Assembly: GCA_024362935.1 (NCBI GenBank)
Contig: JANCRA010000006.1
Span: 35,767,924-35,831,923, forward strand
Length of the DNA: 64,000 nucleotides
Direction: 5' to 3'
Source of the DNA: Setophaga petechia
Taxonomy: Eukaryota; Chordata; Aves; Passeriformes; Parulidae
In this document: piece by piece, positions 1-8,669 of the stretch
Numbering within the stretch: the stretch's first letter is position 1
Layout: every line of letters starts with the position of its first letter
Translations under genes and position numbers: made by a program
Notes under the pieces: model-generated
The model's database searches: none
Told to the model about the DNA's origin: nothing
What the model saw: only the letters and a program-made list of their open reading frames with translations

Positions 1-218
1 TAGTCCTTTTTGTAGCCCAGCAACATCACTTTGTTTCATTTTGGACGACTGATGGACCTGACCACCTTGGAGGACCTTTCTAACCTCTCCGATTCTATCC
101 AATTCATATCCACATGCACCACCAAGGCAGCAGGAGTTCAGTTTCAGTTTCTCTTTCAAGGACCATTCTCCCGCTCTGGGCTTCCAGCAATCTCCTTAGC
201 TAAAGCAGAGTGGGTGTG
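1..218. other. Unique flank left of ERV-1
   Basis: No gene, RNA or repeat family is recognised here. The short open frame at 31-219 has no family signature. This is the host DNA into which ERV-1 inserted, and it resumes after 9424. Confidence 0.6.
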
Positions 219-224
219 ATCCTT
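219..224. repeat. Target-site duplication, left copy (ATCCTT)
   Basis: The six bases ATCCTT lie directly before the TG that opens the left LTR. The same six follow the CA that closes the right LTR at 9419-9424. A perfect 6-bp duplication marks one retroviral integration with no later rearrangement of the ends. Confidence 0.93.
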
Positions 225-632
225 TGTTGCGGTGCGCCCCCGCCGTCTCCCTCTCCCCTTCTCGGTTTGGTTAAACTTTAATTTGTAGTATTGTAATGTA
301 TTAGTTTCTATTGCTTAAGATGGCGCTTGCCGGGTCTCCCCTCCCCCTGTTTTTCCCTCTGCAGGGCTGTCAGTCAGTTAGTTACCTTGGTTACTCCCGC
401 CTTTTTGTATCTTTTAATCCCCACCCCTGTCTGCTAAGTTGCCAGCCTGCCTGCCCGTCACTCTCTGCCCCAGCCTGTTTCTCCAGAATCTTCTCCCCAG
501 GGCGGAGGGTGATTGGGCAGGAGAGGGCTGTCCCACCCCTTATGTGATTTCATTTGTTGTCCCCCTTTGTCAATTATGTTGTAAGTTAAGTTCATTGGCC
601 AGGGGAAGGGGTTAGCCTCCCCCTGGTCTCCC

Positions 633-639
633 TATATAA
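633..639 (+). promoter_or_regulatory. TATA box of the ERV-1 5' LTR
   Basis: TATATAA lies about 75 bases before the AATAAA at 711-716, the usual U3/R spacing. The right LTR carries the same box at 9078-9084. Confidence 0.75.
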
Positions 640-710
640 CTTCTGTTCACCCCGCCCCTCATTGCAGTTCCCTGCAGCCTTCCCTCCTGTCACTTCCCTT
701 CGCTCCCCTT

Positions 711-716
711 AATAAA
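711..716 (+). terminator. Poly(A) signal in ERV-1 LTR R region
   Basis: AATAAA in the left LTR; the copy at 9156-9161 in the right LTR would end the viral transcript. Confidence 0.75.
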
Positions 717-978
717 CCTTCCTGCTGCTGCTGAGAACTGACGCCTCACGCCTGATCCTTCGCCTCTGCTCGTGCTACCGTCTCCGTTCCTCGGCCTGCT
801 GGAGCTGCCTCCTCCACCTTAGACGTGGAGGGAGCTCCAGAGAAGGGCATTGATATCCCAGTCTGCTTCCGCCGGAAGGTCCTGGGACTTTGCAGCTGCC
901 CGTGCCCACAACCACAGGCTGTTGGCTGTGCATTCTGTGGAGCCAGCCGGGCTCGGATTCCGGCACCGCCACAGCTGC

Positions 979-996
979 TGGCGCCCAACGTGGGGC
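979..996 (+). other. Primer-binding site, tRNA-Lys1,2 type
   Basis: TGGCGCCCAACGTGGGGC starts 5 nt after the LTR. It fits the 3' end of tRNA-Lys1,2, the primer used by Mason-Pfizer-type betaretroviruses among others. All 18 bases look intact. Confidence 0.9.
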
Positions 997-1204
997 TGCT
1001 GTGCATCGTTTTCCCATTGGATTACGTCGGACCCACGTTCCGAAGACGAACGTCTTCATTGAGCGCGGCAGTGCCCCCGTCGAGCGGACTCCTGGGCACT
1101 AGGAGTTGCGCTCCGGGGGATAGGACCGTTGACCTCCGGCACCCCGGATCGGTCCTTGGAGGCGATTTCCCAGCACCCGGATCCTTCCTCTACCCCCAGG
1201 TGTG

Positions 1205-1210
1205 GTGAGT
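1205..1210 (+). promoter_or_regulatory. Candidate leader splice donor
   Basis: A strong GTGAGT donor in the leader before gag. It could join to the pyrimidine-rich acceptor ending at 7236, just before the env ATG, to make a spliced env mRNA. Splicing is inferred, not shown. Confidence 0.5.
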
Positions 1211-1400
1211 ACCCCCTCTGTTTTTTATCTGACCCCCCCGGCCGTTTCGTCTGCTGGGAGGAGGTCGCTCTCTCTTTCGGGGCAGAGGGCCTGGGGGAGA
1301 GAATTTTCTTCGAATTCCCTTTTTTCGGTTGTTTAGTTTCCCCTTCTTTAGTTAACCGGGTGCTGGTTGAGGCTGCTCGGCCATTCTAACAACAACAGTC

Positions 1401-3479
1401 ATGGGTGCTAGACTGTCGGCCGAGCAGCGTGAGGCAGTTTTGGTTTTTGTTGAAATTTTAGTTGAAGGAAAGGTTTTAGTTCGTCAAAATGAAATCAGGA
1501 GCTTGATCCGTTGGGTCTCCTCTCAGTTTCAGGATTTCTCCTCTGATCAGTATAGGAGCCTCCGGTTTTGGGAGGAGGTCTCTAGAAAATTATCCTATTT
1601 GGCCCGATCGGAGGAGATCGCTCTTACTAAAAAATTGAAATTGGCCAGGCACCTTAATTGGGTGACTCAGCTCCTGCAGGTGCTGAGGAGACAAGAGACG
1701 AAAAAACTGAGAGAACGCCCCAAGCTCCAAAGTTCGGTTGCTGTCCCCAGTTCTGTCTCCGTTGCTTCCACCCCTCAGCCCTATCCCTCTTCGCCCCATC
1801 CTGTTAGTTACCCTGAGCGTGCTCCTACCCCTCAGTCCTGTCCCCCTTCGCCCATAAGACCTGGGATCCTGAGGAGGGCAGCCCCTGTCCACAGCAGGCA
1901 GGAGTCTCTCCATCGCCCTGGCTCTCCTCAGGATCGCCAATCCCCCCACGGTCGGAGTCCTGGCCAGACTCCGGCCGGTTCTCCCTTTCCCCCATCTTCC
2001 CCAGCACCCTCTTTCCGAGTTGTCAAATCCCCTAAATTAACCTCCAAAGTTCGCTTCATGGTCCCGACACAAGATGGCTCCTGTGGAGCACAAGATGGCG
2101 GGGACCATGAAGCATCCCAGCAGAAGCCTTTACCCCCACCTTATCCCTACCCGAACCCTTCTTGTTATCCATCGTCCAATCCTTTTCTCCCCAGTCTCAA
2201 CCCCTTTCTTCCTCCCGATCCCGCCTTCCCTTTCTTCACTCCTCCCTCTCCCAGCGCTCCACCCTCCTCCTCCGTGGCTCCTCCTCCTCACGCTCCGCCT
2301 CCGCCTCAGGCCTTGCCTCCCTGCCCAACTCAGTGGGCGGGCTCTTTCTCATCGGTCCCTGCCCCGGGTTCCCACGGCACCCCTGACTCCGCCCCTTCCT
2401 GTCCACTCCCCCTGGGTTCCGGTTCCCACGGTCGGCCATCTTGGCCAGATCTTTCCCACGGGCCGGGGACCGGGATCGTGGGGGAGGAGGGCCCACCGGA
2501 GCTTGCTGAACCCATCATGGCAGCTCCGGTGACTTACCACCGGAACAGGGGCGGGGGAAATCCCCGCATCCAGTGGTCCCCAGTCCCCCGGTCCCTCATC
2601 AAAGAGCTTGTGAAGGCTCAGAAGGAGCTCGGGGGACAAAGCGAGTATTTCAGGGGACTGCTGGAAGCTTCCCTCTTGGAAACTGAACTCGTTCCTGCCG
2701 ATTTACGGCAGATTTTTAGATGCTTGTTGAACGGAGTTCAGTTTCCAAGGTGGGAAGCCGCGTGGGAAAGAGGGGTTGCTGAAATTTTGCCCCAACTTTG
2801 GGACAACCCGGATGTGGGGGAGGATACCGATGGGGAAAAGCTCACGGTTGAACATCTGTGTGGGTTGGGCGATTGGGACAAGGCAGAGAAACAGGCCACA
2901 AAGATCCCCACCGAGGCGTTGAGCAGGAGCGCACAGGTGGCCTTGCGGGCCTTCCACCGGGTGTCCGCTGGGGTGCCTTCGGTCCCGGTCTCTCACATCT
3001 TTCAGGGGCCGACGGAATCCTTCGATGACTTCGTGTTGCGGCTCCAAGCGGCGGCTGAAGCTGAGCAGCCGGACGAGAAGGCGCGAGAGGCCCTGGTCAC
3101 CCTCTTGGCATCTACCAACGCCAACGCGCCTTGCAGGGCCGCCATCCTCAGCCTGCCCCTGCATCCTCGTCCGGTGCTCCGGGACCTCCTGGAAGTGTGC
3201 GCCGTGAAGGTTCCAGTAGCGTCAAAGGCGCCCGGCGAGAAGTCCACACCATCGACGCGTCGGGTGGCCTTCGCCGACCTTCCGGAGGCAGCCGCCGTAG
3301 CCGCAACAACCCCGCCGGCCCTTCACCCGGGACCCAGCACCCCCAGCAAAGGAAGATGCCACCTGTGCCACGCGGAGGACCACTGGATGCCTGACTGTCC
3401 GCTCCGCAAGGAGTTTTTCACCTTTCGGAAGGGGCGACAGTCAGGTGTCCAAGGAGGAGGAGCCTCAAAAAACTCGTAA
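1401..3479 (+). CDS. gag: ERV-1 Gag polyprotein (692 aa)
   Basis: Structural polyprotein that would assemble at the plasma membrane. The ATG at 1401 has good context (GTCATGG), and Gly2 (MGARLS) gives an N-myristoylation signal for matrix. After about 110 residues of charged matrix comes a long Pro/Ser-rich stretch containing a PPPY late-domain motif at 245-248, which recruits NEDD4-type ligases for budding. The capsid region follows. Its major homology region begins with FQGP near residue 534. One CCHC zinc knuckle (C653, C656, H661, C666) marks nucleocapsid. The frame ends 6 nt after the shift heptamer, so the last Gag codons form the frameshift signal. No break is seen. Confidence 0.93.
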   Translation: MGARLSAEQREAVLVFVEILVEGKVLVRQNEIRSLIRWVSSQFQDFSSDQYRSLRFWEEVSRKLSYLARSEEIALTKKLKLARHLNWVTQLLQVLRRQETKKLRERPKLQSSVAVPSSVSVASTPQPYPSSPHPVSYPERAPTPQSCPPSPIRPGILRRAAPVHSRQESLHRPGSPQDRQSPHGRSPGQTPAGSPFPPSSPAPSFRVVKSPKLTSKVRFMVPTQDGSCGAQDGGDHEASQQKPLPPPYPYPNPSCYPSSNPFLPSLNPFLPPDPAFPFFTPPSPSAPPSSSVAPPPHAPPPPQALPPCPTQWAGSFSSVPAPGSHGTPDSAPSCPLPLGSGSHGRPSWPDLSHGPGTGIVGEEGPPELAEPIMAAPVTYHRNRGGGNPRIQWSPVPRSLIKELVKAQKELGGQSEYFRGLLEASLLETELVPADLRQIFRCLLNGVQFPRWEAAWERGVAEILPQLWDNPDVGEDTDGEKLTVEHLCGLGDWDKAEKQATKIPTEALSRSAQVALRAFHRVSAGVPSVPVSHIFQGPTESFDDFVLRLQAAAEAEQPDEKAREALVTLLASTNANAPCRAAILSLPLHPRPVLRDLLEVCAVKVPVASKAPGEKSTPSTRRVAFADLPEAAAVAATTPPALHPGPSTPSKGRCHLCHAEDHWMPDCPLRKEFFTFRKGRQSGVQGGGASKNS

Positions 3480-3523
3480 AGGAGCGCAGCCCCCCCCTGC
3501 GCGTGGACAGAAGTTCGGGCGGG
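3467..3523 (+). promoter_or_regulatory. -1 ribosomal frameshift signal (A AAA AAC plus likely pseudoknot)
   Basis: The heptamer AAAAAAC at 3467-3473 is phased in the Gag frame as A AAA AAC, two codons before the Gag stop TAA at 3477-3479. After a 10-nt spacer, GCGCAG (3484-3489) pairs perfectly with CTGCGC (3497-3502) around a loop of seven C. That loop can pair with GGGCGGG at 3517-3523, giving an H-type pseudoknot. The pol frame is open from the heptamer onward. Folding is inferred by eye. Confidence 0.85.
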
Positions 3524-6500
3524 CCGTTGTCATCTTTAGCCAGGGGGAAGGAGTTTCCATCATATTTCCGCTCGCCGCCAGCTGAGCCCAGTCCAGCAGG
3601 GCTCCAAGACAATTTCATCATCGGACGTGACCACAAATCGGACTTGACTTCAGGCGTGGATGATCCTCGCCTTTGCCTTTCTAACCCGGGACCTTCATCA
3701 GGACCAGACCTAACCATCTCTTCTTCTGGTTTCTCTTTTAGGTTGGAGACAACGCGAGCCTTTTACTTCCCCAACTCCGATTTTCACGCGTTGCCCGTCT
3801 GCCCGAAGGCCCCAGGTAATTGGGAAACAGACCAGCAATTCATCATTGTGGGAGACACCGAGGTGACTCCACCTGACCTCCAAATTCTTCCAGCTTTGGT
3901 GTCCGCAGACCAGCGTTCATTCGTCGTCAGGTGCAGGTGTCTGTGTCCCCCTCTGTTCCTCCCTGCCGGAAAGGTGGTGGCCCAGGCCATTTCAATAAAG
4001 TCTTCCATTCCTTCGGTTGCCTGGGCCGAACACCTGGGGCGGGCTAAGCCCCGCCTCGATTGCCAGCTGTCCCGGGGAGAGGACACCATTTCCATCAGGG
4101 GGATGCTAGACACCGGAGCAGATGTGATGATCATTCCCACTCGGGAATGGCCGTCACACTGGGAGCTGCAGAACGTGGATGGGCGCATCCAGGGTGTCGG
4201 GGGGACACAATTGGCTAGACAGTCCAAGAGCATCGTGCAAATTAAGGGACCGGATGGGCAATTGGCTAGTGTTCGCCCATTCGTTTTGGATTATGTTGAG
4301 CCTCTCTGGGGGAGAGATACCCTTGCCCAATGGGGAGCCAAAATTGACCTGCCGGCCCCTCAGGTTTTTCGGGCAGCGGTCACTGAACAGCGCCCTACCT
4401 GGAGACTGAATTGGAAGTCGGATAAACCAGTCCAGGTAGCTCAGTGGCCGCTCAACAAGCAGAAATTGAAGGCGCTCGTGGAGCTCGTTGGGGAGCAAGT
4501 CCAGAAGGGCAACCTGGTGGAGACCATGTCTGAATGGAACTCCCCAGTGTTTGTCATTCGCAAGTCATCTGGCAAGTGGCGGCTCCTCACCGACCTCCGC
4601 AAAGTGAACGAAATTATTGAAGATATGGGTACTCTCCAGCCAGGGATGCCGTCCCCAGCGATGCTCCCCCAAAATTGGAATTTGGCTATAATTGACATCA
4701 AAGATTGTTTCTTTCAGATTCCCCTTCACCCGGATGACGCGCCACGTTTTGCGTTCACGGTGCCCACCTTGAACCGTGAAGCTCCCGGGAAGCGCTACCA
4801 CTGGCGAGTATTGCCTCAGGGCATGAAATGTAGTCCCATCATCTGCCAGTGGTATGTTGCTTCTCTGCTCCAACCTATCCGCACCGAATGTCCCAATGTA
4901 ATCATCTATCATTACATGGACGACGTGCTGGTCTGCGCCCCCGATGATGACCTGCTGGTTCACGCGCTCTCCCGCGTAACCGATTGTTTAATTGCCGCAG
5001 GGTTCGAGCTCCAGAGCGAGAAAATTCAACGGATGCCGCCCTGGAAGTACTTAGGCCTGGAGATCACGAAGCGGACCATTGCTCCGCAAAAATTGGCCAT
5101 TCACCACAAGGTGAGAACCTTAGCGGATGTTCACCAACTGTGTGGGGCGTTGAATTGGGTGAGGCCCTGGCTAGGCATTACCACCGAGGACCTAGCCCCC
5201 CTTTTCAATTTATTGAAAGGGGGAGAGGAGCTCAGTTCTCCTAGGGAACTCACCCCAGAGGCAAACACTGCACTCGAAAAGATCAGACATCTAATCGAGG
5301 CAAGGCAGGCCCATCGTTGTCATCCGGGTCTGCCTTTCAAATTCATTATACTCGGGAATCTGCCACACCTCCATGGCATGATCTTTCAATGGGATAAGTC
5401 CCGCAAGTCTCTGAAACCCACCGAGGGAAAGAGGACGGACCCAGGCTTGAGTGACCCCCTCTTGATTATAGAGTGGGTGTTCCTCAGCCATCATAGGTCC
5501 AAGAGAATTACAAGGCCACATGAGCTGGTGGCGGAACTGATCCGCAAGGCAAGATCGCGGATCAGGGAGCTGGCAGGTGTGGATTTCACATGCATTCACA
5601 TCCCAATTGAATTGAAATCTGGCAAAATGCAGTCTAAAGCTTTAAATCAACTCCTCGAGGAGAGTGAAATTTTACAATTTGCTTTGGCTGAATACACCGG
5701 AAAGATTGAGATCAGTCATCCTCAGCATGCTCTTTTCAATCAAGACATGCAGTTCAAATTTTCACTCAAGAAAATTCAGAGTCGAGTCCCTCTCGATGCT
5801 CTGACTGTTTTTACAGACGCGTCCGGAGGCTCCCACAAGTCAGTGATGACTTGGAAGGACCCTCAAACTCAGCAGTGGGAGATGGATGTTGCCGTCGTTG
5901 AGGGTTCTCCTCAAGTTGCTGAGTTGGACGCAGTCGTCAGAGCTTTCGAGAAATTCAAAGATAAGCCTTTCAATTTGGTAACGGACTCGGCTTATGTTGC
6001 CGGTGTAGTCGCCAGAGCTGAGAATGCTGTCCTCGAGGAGGTTTCTAATTCGGTCCTGTATAATTTGCTCTCGAAGCTGATTAGACTCATCTCCCACCGA
6101 GAGCAAAAATATTATGTAATGCATGTGAGAGCCCACACTGGTTTGCCCGGGTTCATTGCGCAGGGGAACCGGCTGGCTGATAGCCTCGCTTCCCCGGCCG
6201 AGTGGGCACTTGCCCACGCGGTGCAATGGGCCCCGCTCCCAGATGTGTTCAAGCAGGCTAAGATCAGCCACCAGCTCTTCCACCAGAATGTGCCTGGCCT
6301 GGTTCGCCAGTTCCAGCTTACGCGCGATCAGGCCAAGGCCATTGTGGCCACATGTCCGCATTGCCAGCGGGATCAGCTCCCATCTTTGCCCGCTGGCGCA
6401 AACCCCAGGGGACTTGCGAGTTGTGAGGTGTGGCAGATGGATATCACCAAGATCCCGCAATTCGGCCGCCTCAGGTACGTCCACGTCTCGGTGGACACTT

Positions 6501-7171
6501 TCTCGAGTGCCGTCTTTGCCTCTGCCCACACAGGGGAGAAAGCCAAGGATGTCATCAAACACCTGCTCCAGGCTTTCTCCGTGCTGGGCATCCCTAAGGT
6601 TTTGAAAACGGATAACGGGCCTTCGTACGTGTCCAGGGAGCTCAAGAGCTTCCTGCAGCAATGGGGAATAGAACACAAAACTGGCATCCCCTATTCCCCC
6701 ACGGGACAAGCCGTGATTGAGAGGACCCACCAGAGCCTGAAAAAGGTTCTTTCCCATCTGTCCCCGGCAATGAAGGTGGAGTCCCCTCATTCCCAATTAT
6801 CGCGGGCACTTTATACCATCAACTTTTTAAATTGTTCTTTTGAGAATCTCAATCCGCCCATTGTGCGGCATTTCGGGCAGCACGGCAGTCTCCGCCTGAA
6901 AGAGAAACCGCCGGTTCTGGTGAAGGACCCGGAGACCTGGCGCTTGGAGGGACCATTCGATCTTATCACCTGGGGCCGAGGGTATGCCTGCGTTTCTACC
7001 CCCACAGGTCCCAGGTGGGTCCCTTCGCGCTGGGTTCGGCCCTTTGTGCCAAGAACGGCAAAGGCGACAACATCCACGCCTCAAGTGCAGGTCGCAAGCT
7101 GGCGGCGAAAAAGGAAGGAGGAGGAAGAATCCCTCTTTTACCTAGATTTATTGTTCCTCCCCGATGTCTGA
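3473..7171 (+). CDS. pol: ERV-1 Pro-Pol, made as a Gag-Pol fusion
   Basis: Read in the -1 frame relative to gag. Residues here are counted from the GTG at 3503 (1222 aa). A region of about 180 residues before the protease ends in a sequence resembling the last dUTPase motif (LPAGKVVAQ); that call is weak. The protease has DTGA at 203-206. Reverse transcriptase has YMDD at 471-474. RNase H has TDAS (Asp772) and the later Glu, Asp and Asp positions. Integrase has HX3H and CPHC of the zinc-binding N-domain and the catalytic triad Asp980, Asp1037, Glu1073 with exact DX35E spacing. No stop or frameshift is seen. There is no separate pro frame: one shift yields protease and polymerase together. Confidence 0.93.
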   Translation, partial: LVKERSPPLRVDRSSGGPLSSLARGKEFPSYFRSPPAEPSPAGLQDNFIIGRDHKSDLTSGVDDPRLCLSNPGPSSGPDLTISSSGFSFRLETTRAFYFPNSDFHALPVCPKAPGNWETDQQFIIVGDTEVTPPDLQILPALVSADQRSFVVRCRCLCPPLFLPAGKVVAQAISIKSSIPSVAWAEHLGRAKPRLDCQLSRGEDTISIRGMLDTGADVMIIPTREWPSHWELQNVDGRIQGVGGTQLARQSKSIVQIKGPDGQLASVRPFVLDYVEPLWGRDTLAQWGAKIDLPAPQVFRAAVTEQRPTWRLNWKSDKPVQVAQWPLNKQKLKALVELVGEQVQKGNLVETMSEWNSPVFVIRKSSGKWRLLTDLRKVNEIIEDMGTLQPGMPSPAMLPQNWNLAIIDIKDCFFQIPLHPDDAPRFAFTVPTLNREAPGKRYHWRVLPQGMKCSPIICQWYVASLLQPIRTECPNVIIYHYMDDVLVCAPDDDLLVHALSRVTDCLIAAGFELQSEKIQRMPPWKYLGLEITKRTIAPQKLAIHHKVRTLADVHQLCGALNWVRPWLGITTEDLAPLFNLLKGGEELSSPRELTPEANTALEKIRHLIEARQAHRCHPGLPFKFIILGNLPHLHGMIFQWDKSRKSLKPTEGKRTDPGLSDPLLIIEWVFLSHHRSKRITRPHELVAELIRKARSRIRELAGVDFTCIHIPIELKSGKMQSKALNQLLEESEILQFALAEYTGKIEISHPQHALFNQDMQFKFSLKKIQSRVPLDALTVFTDASGGSHKSVMTWKDPQTQQWEMDVAVVEGSPQVAELDAVVRAFEKFKDKPFNLVTDSAYVAGVVARAENAVLEEVSNSVLYNLLSKLIRLISHREQKYYVMHVRAHTGLPGFIAQGNRLADSLASPAEWALAHAVQWAPLPDVFKQAKISHQLFHQNVPGLVRQFQLTRDQAKAIVATCPHCQRDQLPSLPAGANPRGLASCEVWQMDITKIPQFGRLRYVHVSVDTFSSAVFASAHTGEKAKDVIKHLLQAFSVLGIPKVLKTDNGPSYVSRELKSFLQQWGIEHKTGIPYSPTGQAVIERTHQSLKKVLSHLSPAMKVESPHSQLSRALYTINFLNCSFENLNPPIVRHFGQHGSLRLKEKPPVLVKDPETWRLEGPFDLITWGRGYACVSTPTGPRWVPSRWVRPFVPRTAKATTSTPQVQVASWRRKRKEEEESLFYLDLLFLPDV

Positions 7172-7235
7172 ACCCTTCCTCCCCTGGCAAACCCTTTTAT
7201 CATTAATAATTTTCTCTTAATTTTAGTTTATTCCA

Positions 7236-7237
7236 GA
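7236..7237 (+). promoter_or_regulatory. Candidate env splice acceptor
   Basis: A T-rich tract ending in TTCCAG lies 7 bases before the env ATG at 7244. It would create the subgenomic env message when joined to the leader donor at 1205. Confidence 0.45.
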
Positions 7238-7243
7238 CCAGCC

Positions 7244-8584
7244 ATGGCCCAAGGAAGGAGTGCTGCCTTTATCACCATCGCAGTCATTCTTCTTCAAGCA
7301 GCCCCCGGAGAGCCCGACCAGAAGTCCCCCACGGCGAACAACATGTGGACCTCCCTTGCCCGCTCTCTTGGCCAGGACCACATTTGCCTCCACGCCGATG
7401 CAGCCACAGACCCTCTGTCGTCCTGCCTGGTGGGGATCCCGGTCCCTCCCCGTGATTTTCCTTCCCCCCTCAATTTGCTAATCGATACCAGAGATCAAGA
7501 CTATACGGAGGCTTGGAGGAAATCCATCAACCTTCTCCCTTTCTCCCCCGAAGAGCCTCTGAAATTTGATTTGCTCGGTTCCGCCAAAGCCCCCTTCTGT
7601 GTTCGTTTTTCAGTCCCTTATAGTTTAATTAAATCAGTCCGTTCCAATGATCCTCAGTGGACCCTGGTTGAGGGGGAATCAGACCGCCAGTGGTGTGCTG
7701 AGACCCTCCCGGCCAGAGGTCCAACCACCCCTGACCTCAAACCTCGTGTTCTGCCCCAAGGTTTTTATTTTATTTGCGGAAACCGAGCATGGAACGGCAT
7801 CCCCTCTCATCTGTTAGGAGGCCCATGTACGATCGGTCATGTGTCGCTGTTCACTCCCAGCACGCCTAAATTGGAAGATTGGCCTGCAAAAGTTTCCGAT
7901 AAACCAATTAGACAGAAAAAGGACCTGACAGAATTCGGCCCGGACTGTAACTCCGAAATTTATCATTGGAATGAAGGCAAAAGGGTTGCAGTCTCGTTAT
8001 TTTTGCCGTGGGTTTCGGCCGGGAAGGCCATCGGCGAATTGGGTAGATTAGAGTGCTGGTCGGTGAAACAAGCCAATCTTACATCCACAGCCATCGCAGG
8101 ACTTCTGGCAGATGAGAAAATTACCAGGCAGGCGATGCTGCAAAATAGAGCAGCGATTGATTATTTACTCCTCCTGCATCACCACCGCTGCGAGGAGTTT
8201 GAGGGTCTGTGCTGCTTCAATCTTACATCTAAAGCACCGAATGTGCAGAAGGCGTTGGAGGAAATGAAGGGCCTGGTCAGTGACATCAAAAGAGAGACGG
8301 AGGACTGGTTTGGGAATTTGCTCTCCGGGCTTGGGCTCTCGGGCTGGGCTGGATCCATTTTAAAGGACATTTTGTTTGGAGTTTTTATTGTTTTAGTTGT
8401 TGTCCTCGGATGCTCCATCGTGTTGGCAGTGGTCCGGAGAGTGGTCTCGAGACTCTTCGCCAGCAATGTGAATGTGGTCAGCTTCCCCGTCAACGAAGCT
8501 GACCCAGAAAACTCCGAGACCAGCTCCGGCCACCATGAAACCATCCCATCGCCAGAGGAGCCCGAGGACGACCATGAAGTTTAA
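7244..8584 (+). CDS. env: ERV-1 envelope glycoprotein (446 aa)
   Basis: Membrane glycoprotein precursor. The start at 7244 has strong context (GCCATGG) and is followed by a hydrophobic signal peptide (about 5-21). The surface part is short, Cys-rich and has no clear CWLC motif. The transmembrane subunit carries the conserved QNR-type segment and a CX6CC motif (C316, C323, C324), the type that binds SU covalently in gamma- and alpharetroviral Env. A membrane anchor of about 25 residues lies near 373-397, before an acidic tail of about 48 residues. The basic run RQKK near residue 223 is the only obvious cleavage-like site, and it is not a clear furin consensus. The frame is open. Confidence 0.9.
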   Translation: MAQGRSAAFITIAVILLQAAPGEPDQKSPTANNMWTSLARSLGQDHICLHADAATDPLSSCLVGIPVPPRDFPSPLNLLIDTRDQDYTEAWRKSINLLPFSPEEPLKFDLLGSAKAPFCVRFSVPYSLIKSVRSNDPQWTLVEGESDRQWCAETLPARGPTTPDLKPRVLPQGFYFICGNRAWNGIPSHLLGGPCTIGHVSLFTPSTPKLEDWPAKVSDKPIRQKKDLTEFGPDCNSEIYHWNEGKRVAVSLFLPWVSAGKAIGELGRLECWSVKQANLTSTAIAGLLADEKITRQAMLQNRAAIDYLLLLHHHRCEEFEGLCCFNLTSKAPNVQKALEEMKGLVSDIKRETEDWFGNLLSGLGLSGWAGSILKDILFGVFIVLVVVLGCSIVLAVVRRVVSRLFASNVNVVSFPVNEADPENSETSSGHHETIPSPEEPEDDHEV

Positions 8585-8655
8585 TATTTTGTGGATTTTT
8601 ATGGACACTTTTTCGTTTCTAGAGACTTACCTTTGTTTTTCTTTTATTTTTGTGT

Positions 8656-8669
8656 AAAAAAGAGGGAGA
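8656..8669 (+). other. Polypurine tract of ERV-1
   Basis: AAAAAAGAGGGAGA lies immediately before the TG of the right LTR and would prime plus-strand DNA synthesis. Confidence 0.85.

Larger units (their letters stand above)
225..973 (+). repeat. ERV-1 5' LTR (749 bp)
   Basis: Starts TGTTGCGGTG and ends CCGCCACA. It matches 8670-9418 at a constant offset of 8445 with no difference found by eye. It contains a TATA-like TATATAA at 633-639 and a poly(A) signal AATAAA at 711-716, which fixes U3-R-U5 in the plus orientation. Confidence 0.95.

Noticed and set aside
225..973. 78-codon frame repeated in both ERV-1 LTRs (311-547 and 8756-8992)
   Set aside because: An open frame in U3 that is repeated because the LTRs are; no evidence for an LTR-encoded protein.
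5840..6796. 318-codon minus-strand frame inside ERV-1 pol
   Set aside because: Shadow of the integrase/RNase H coding strand; no family match.
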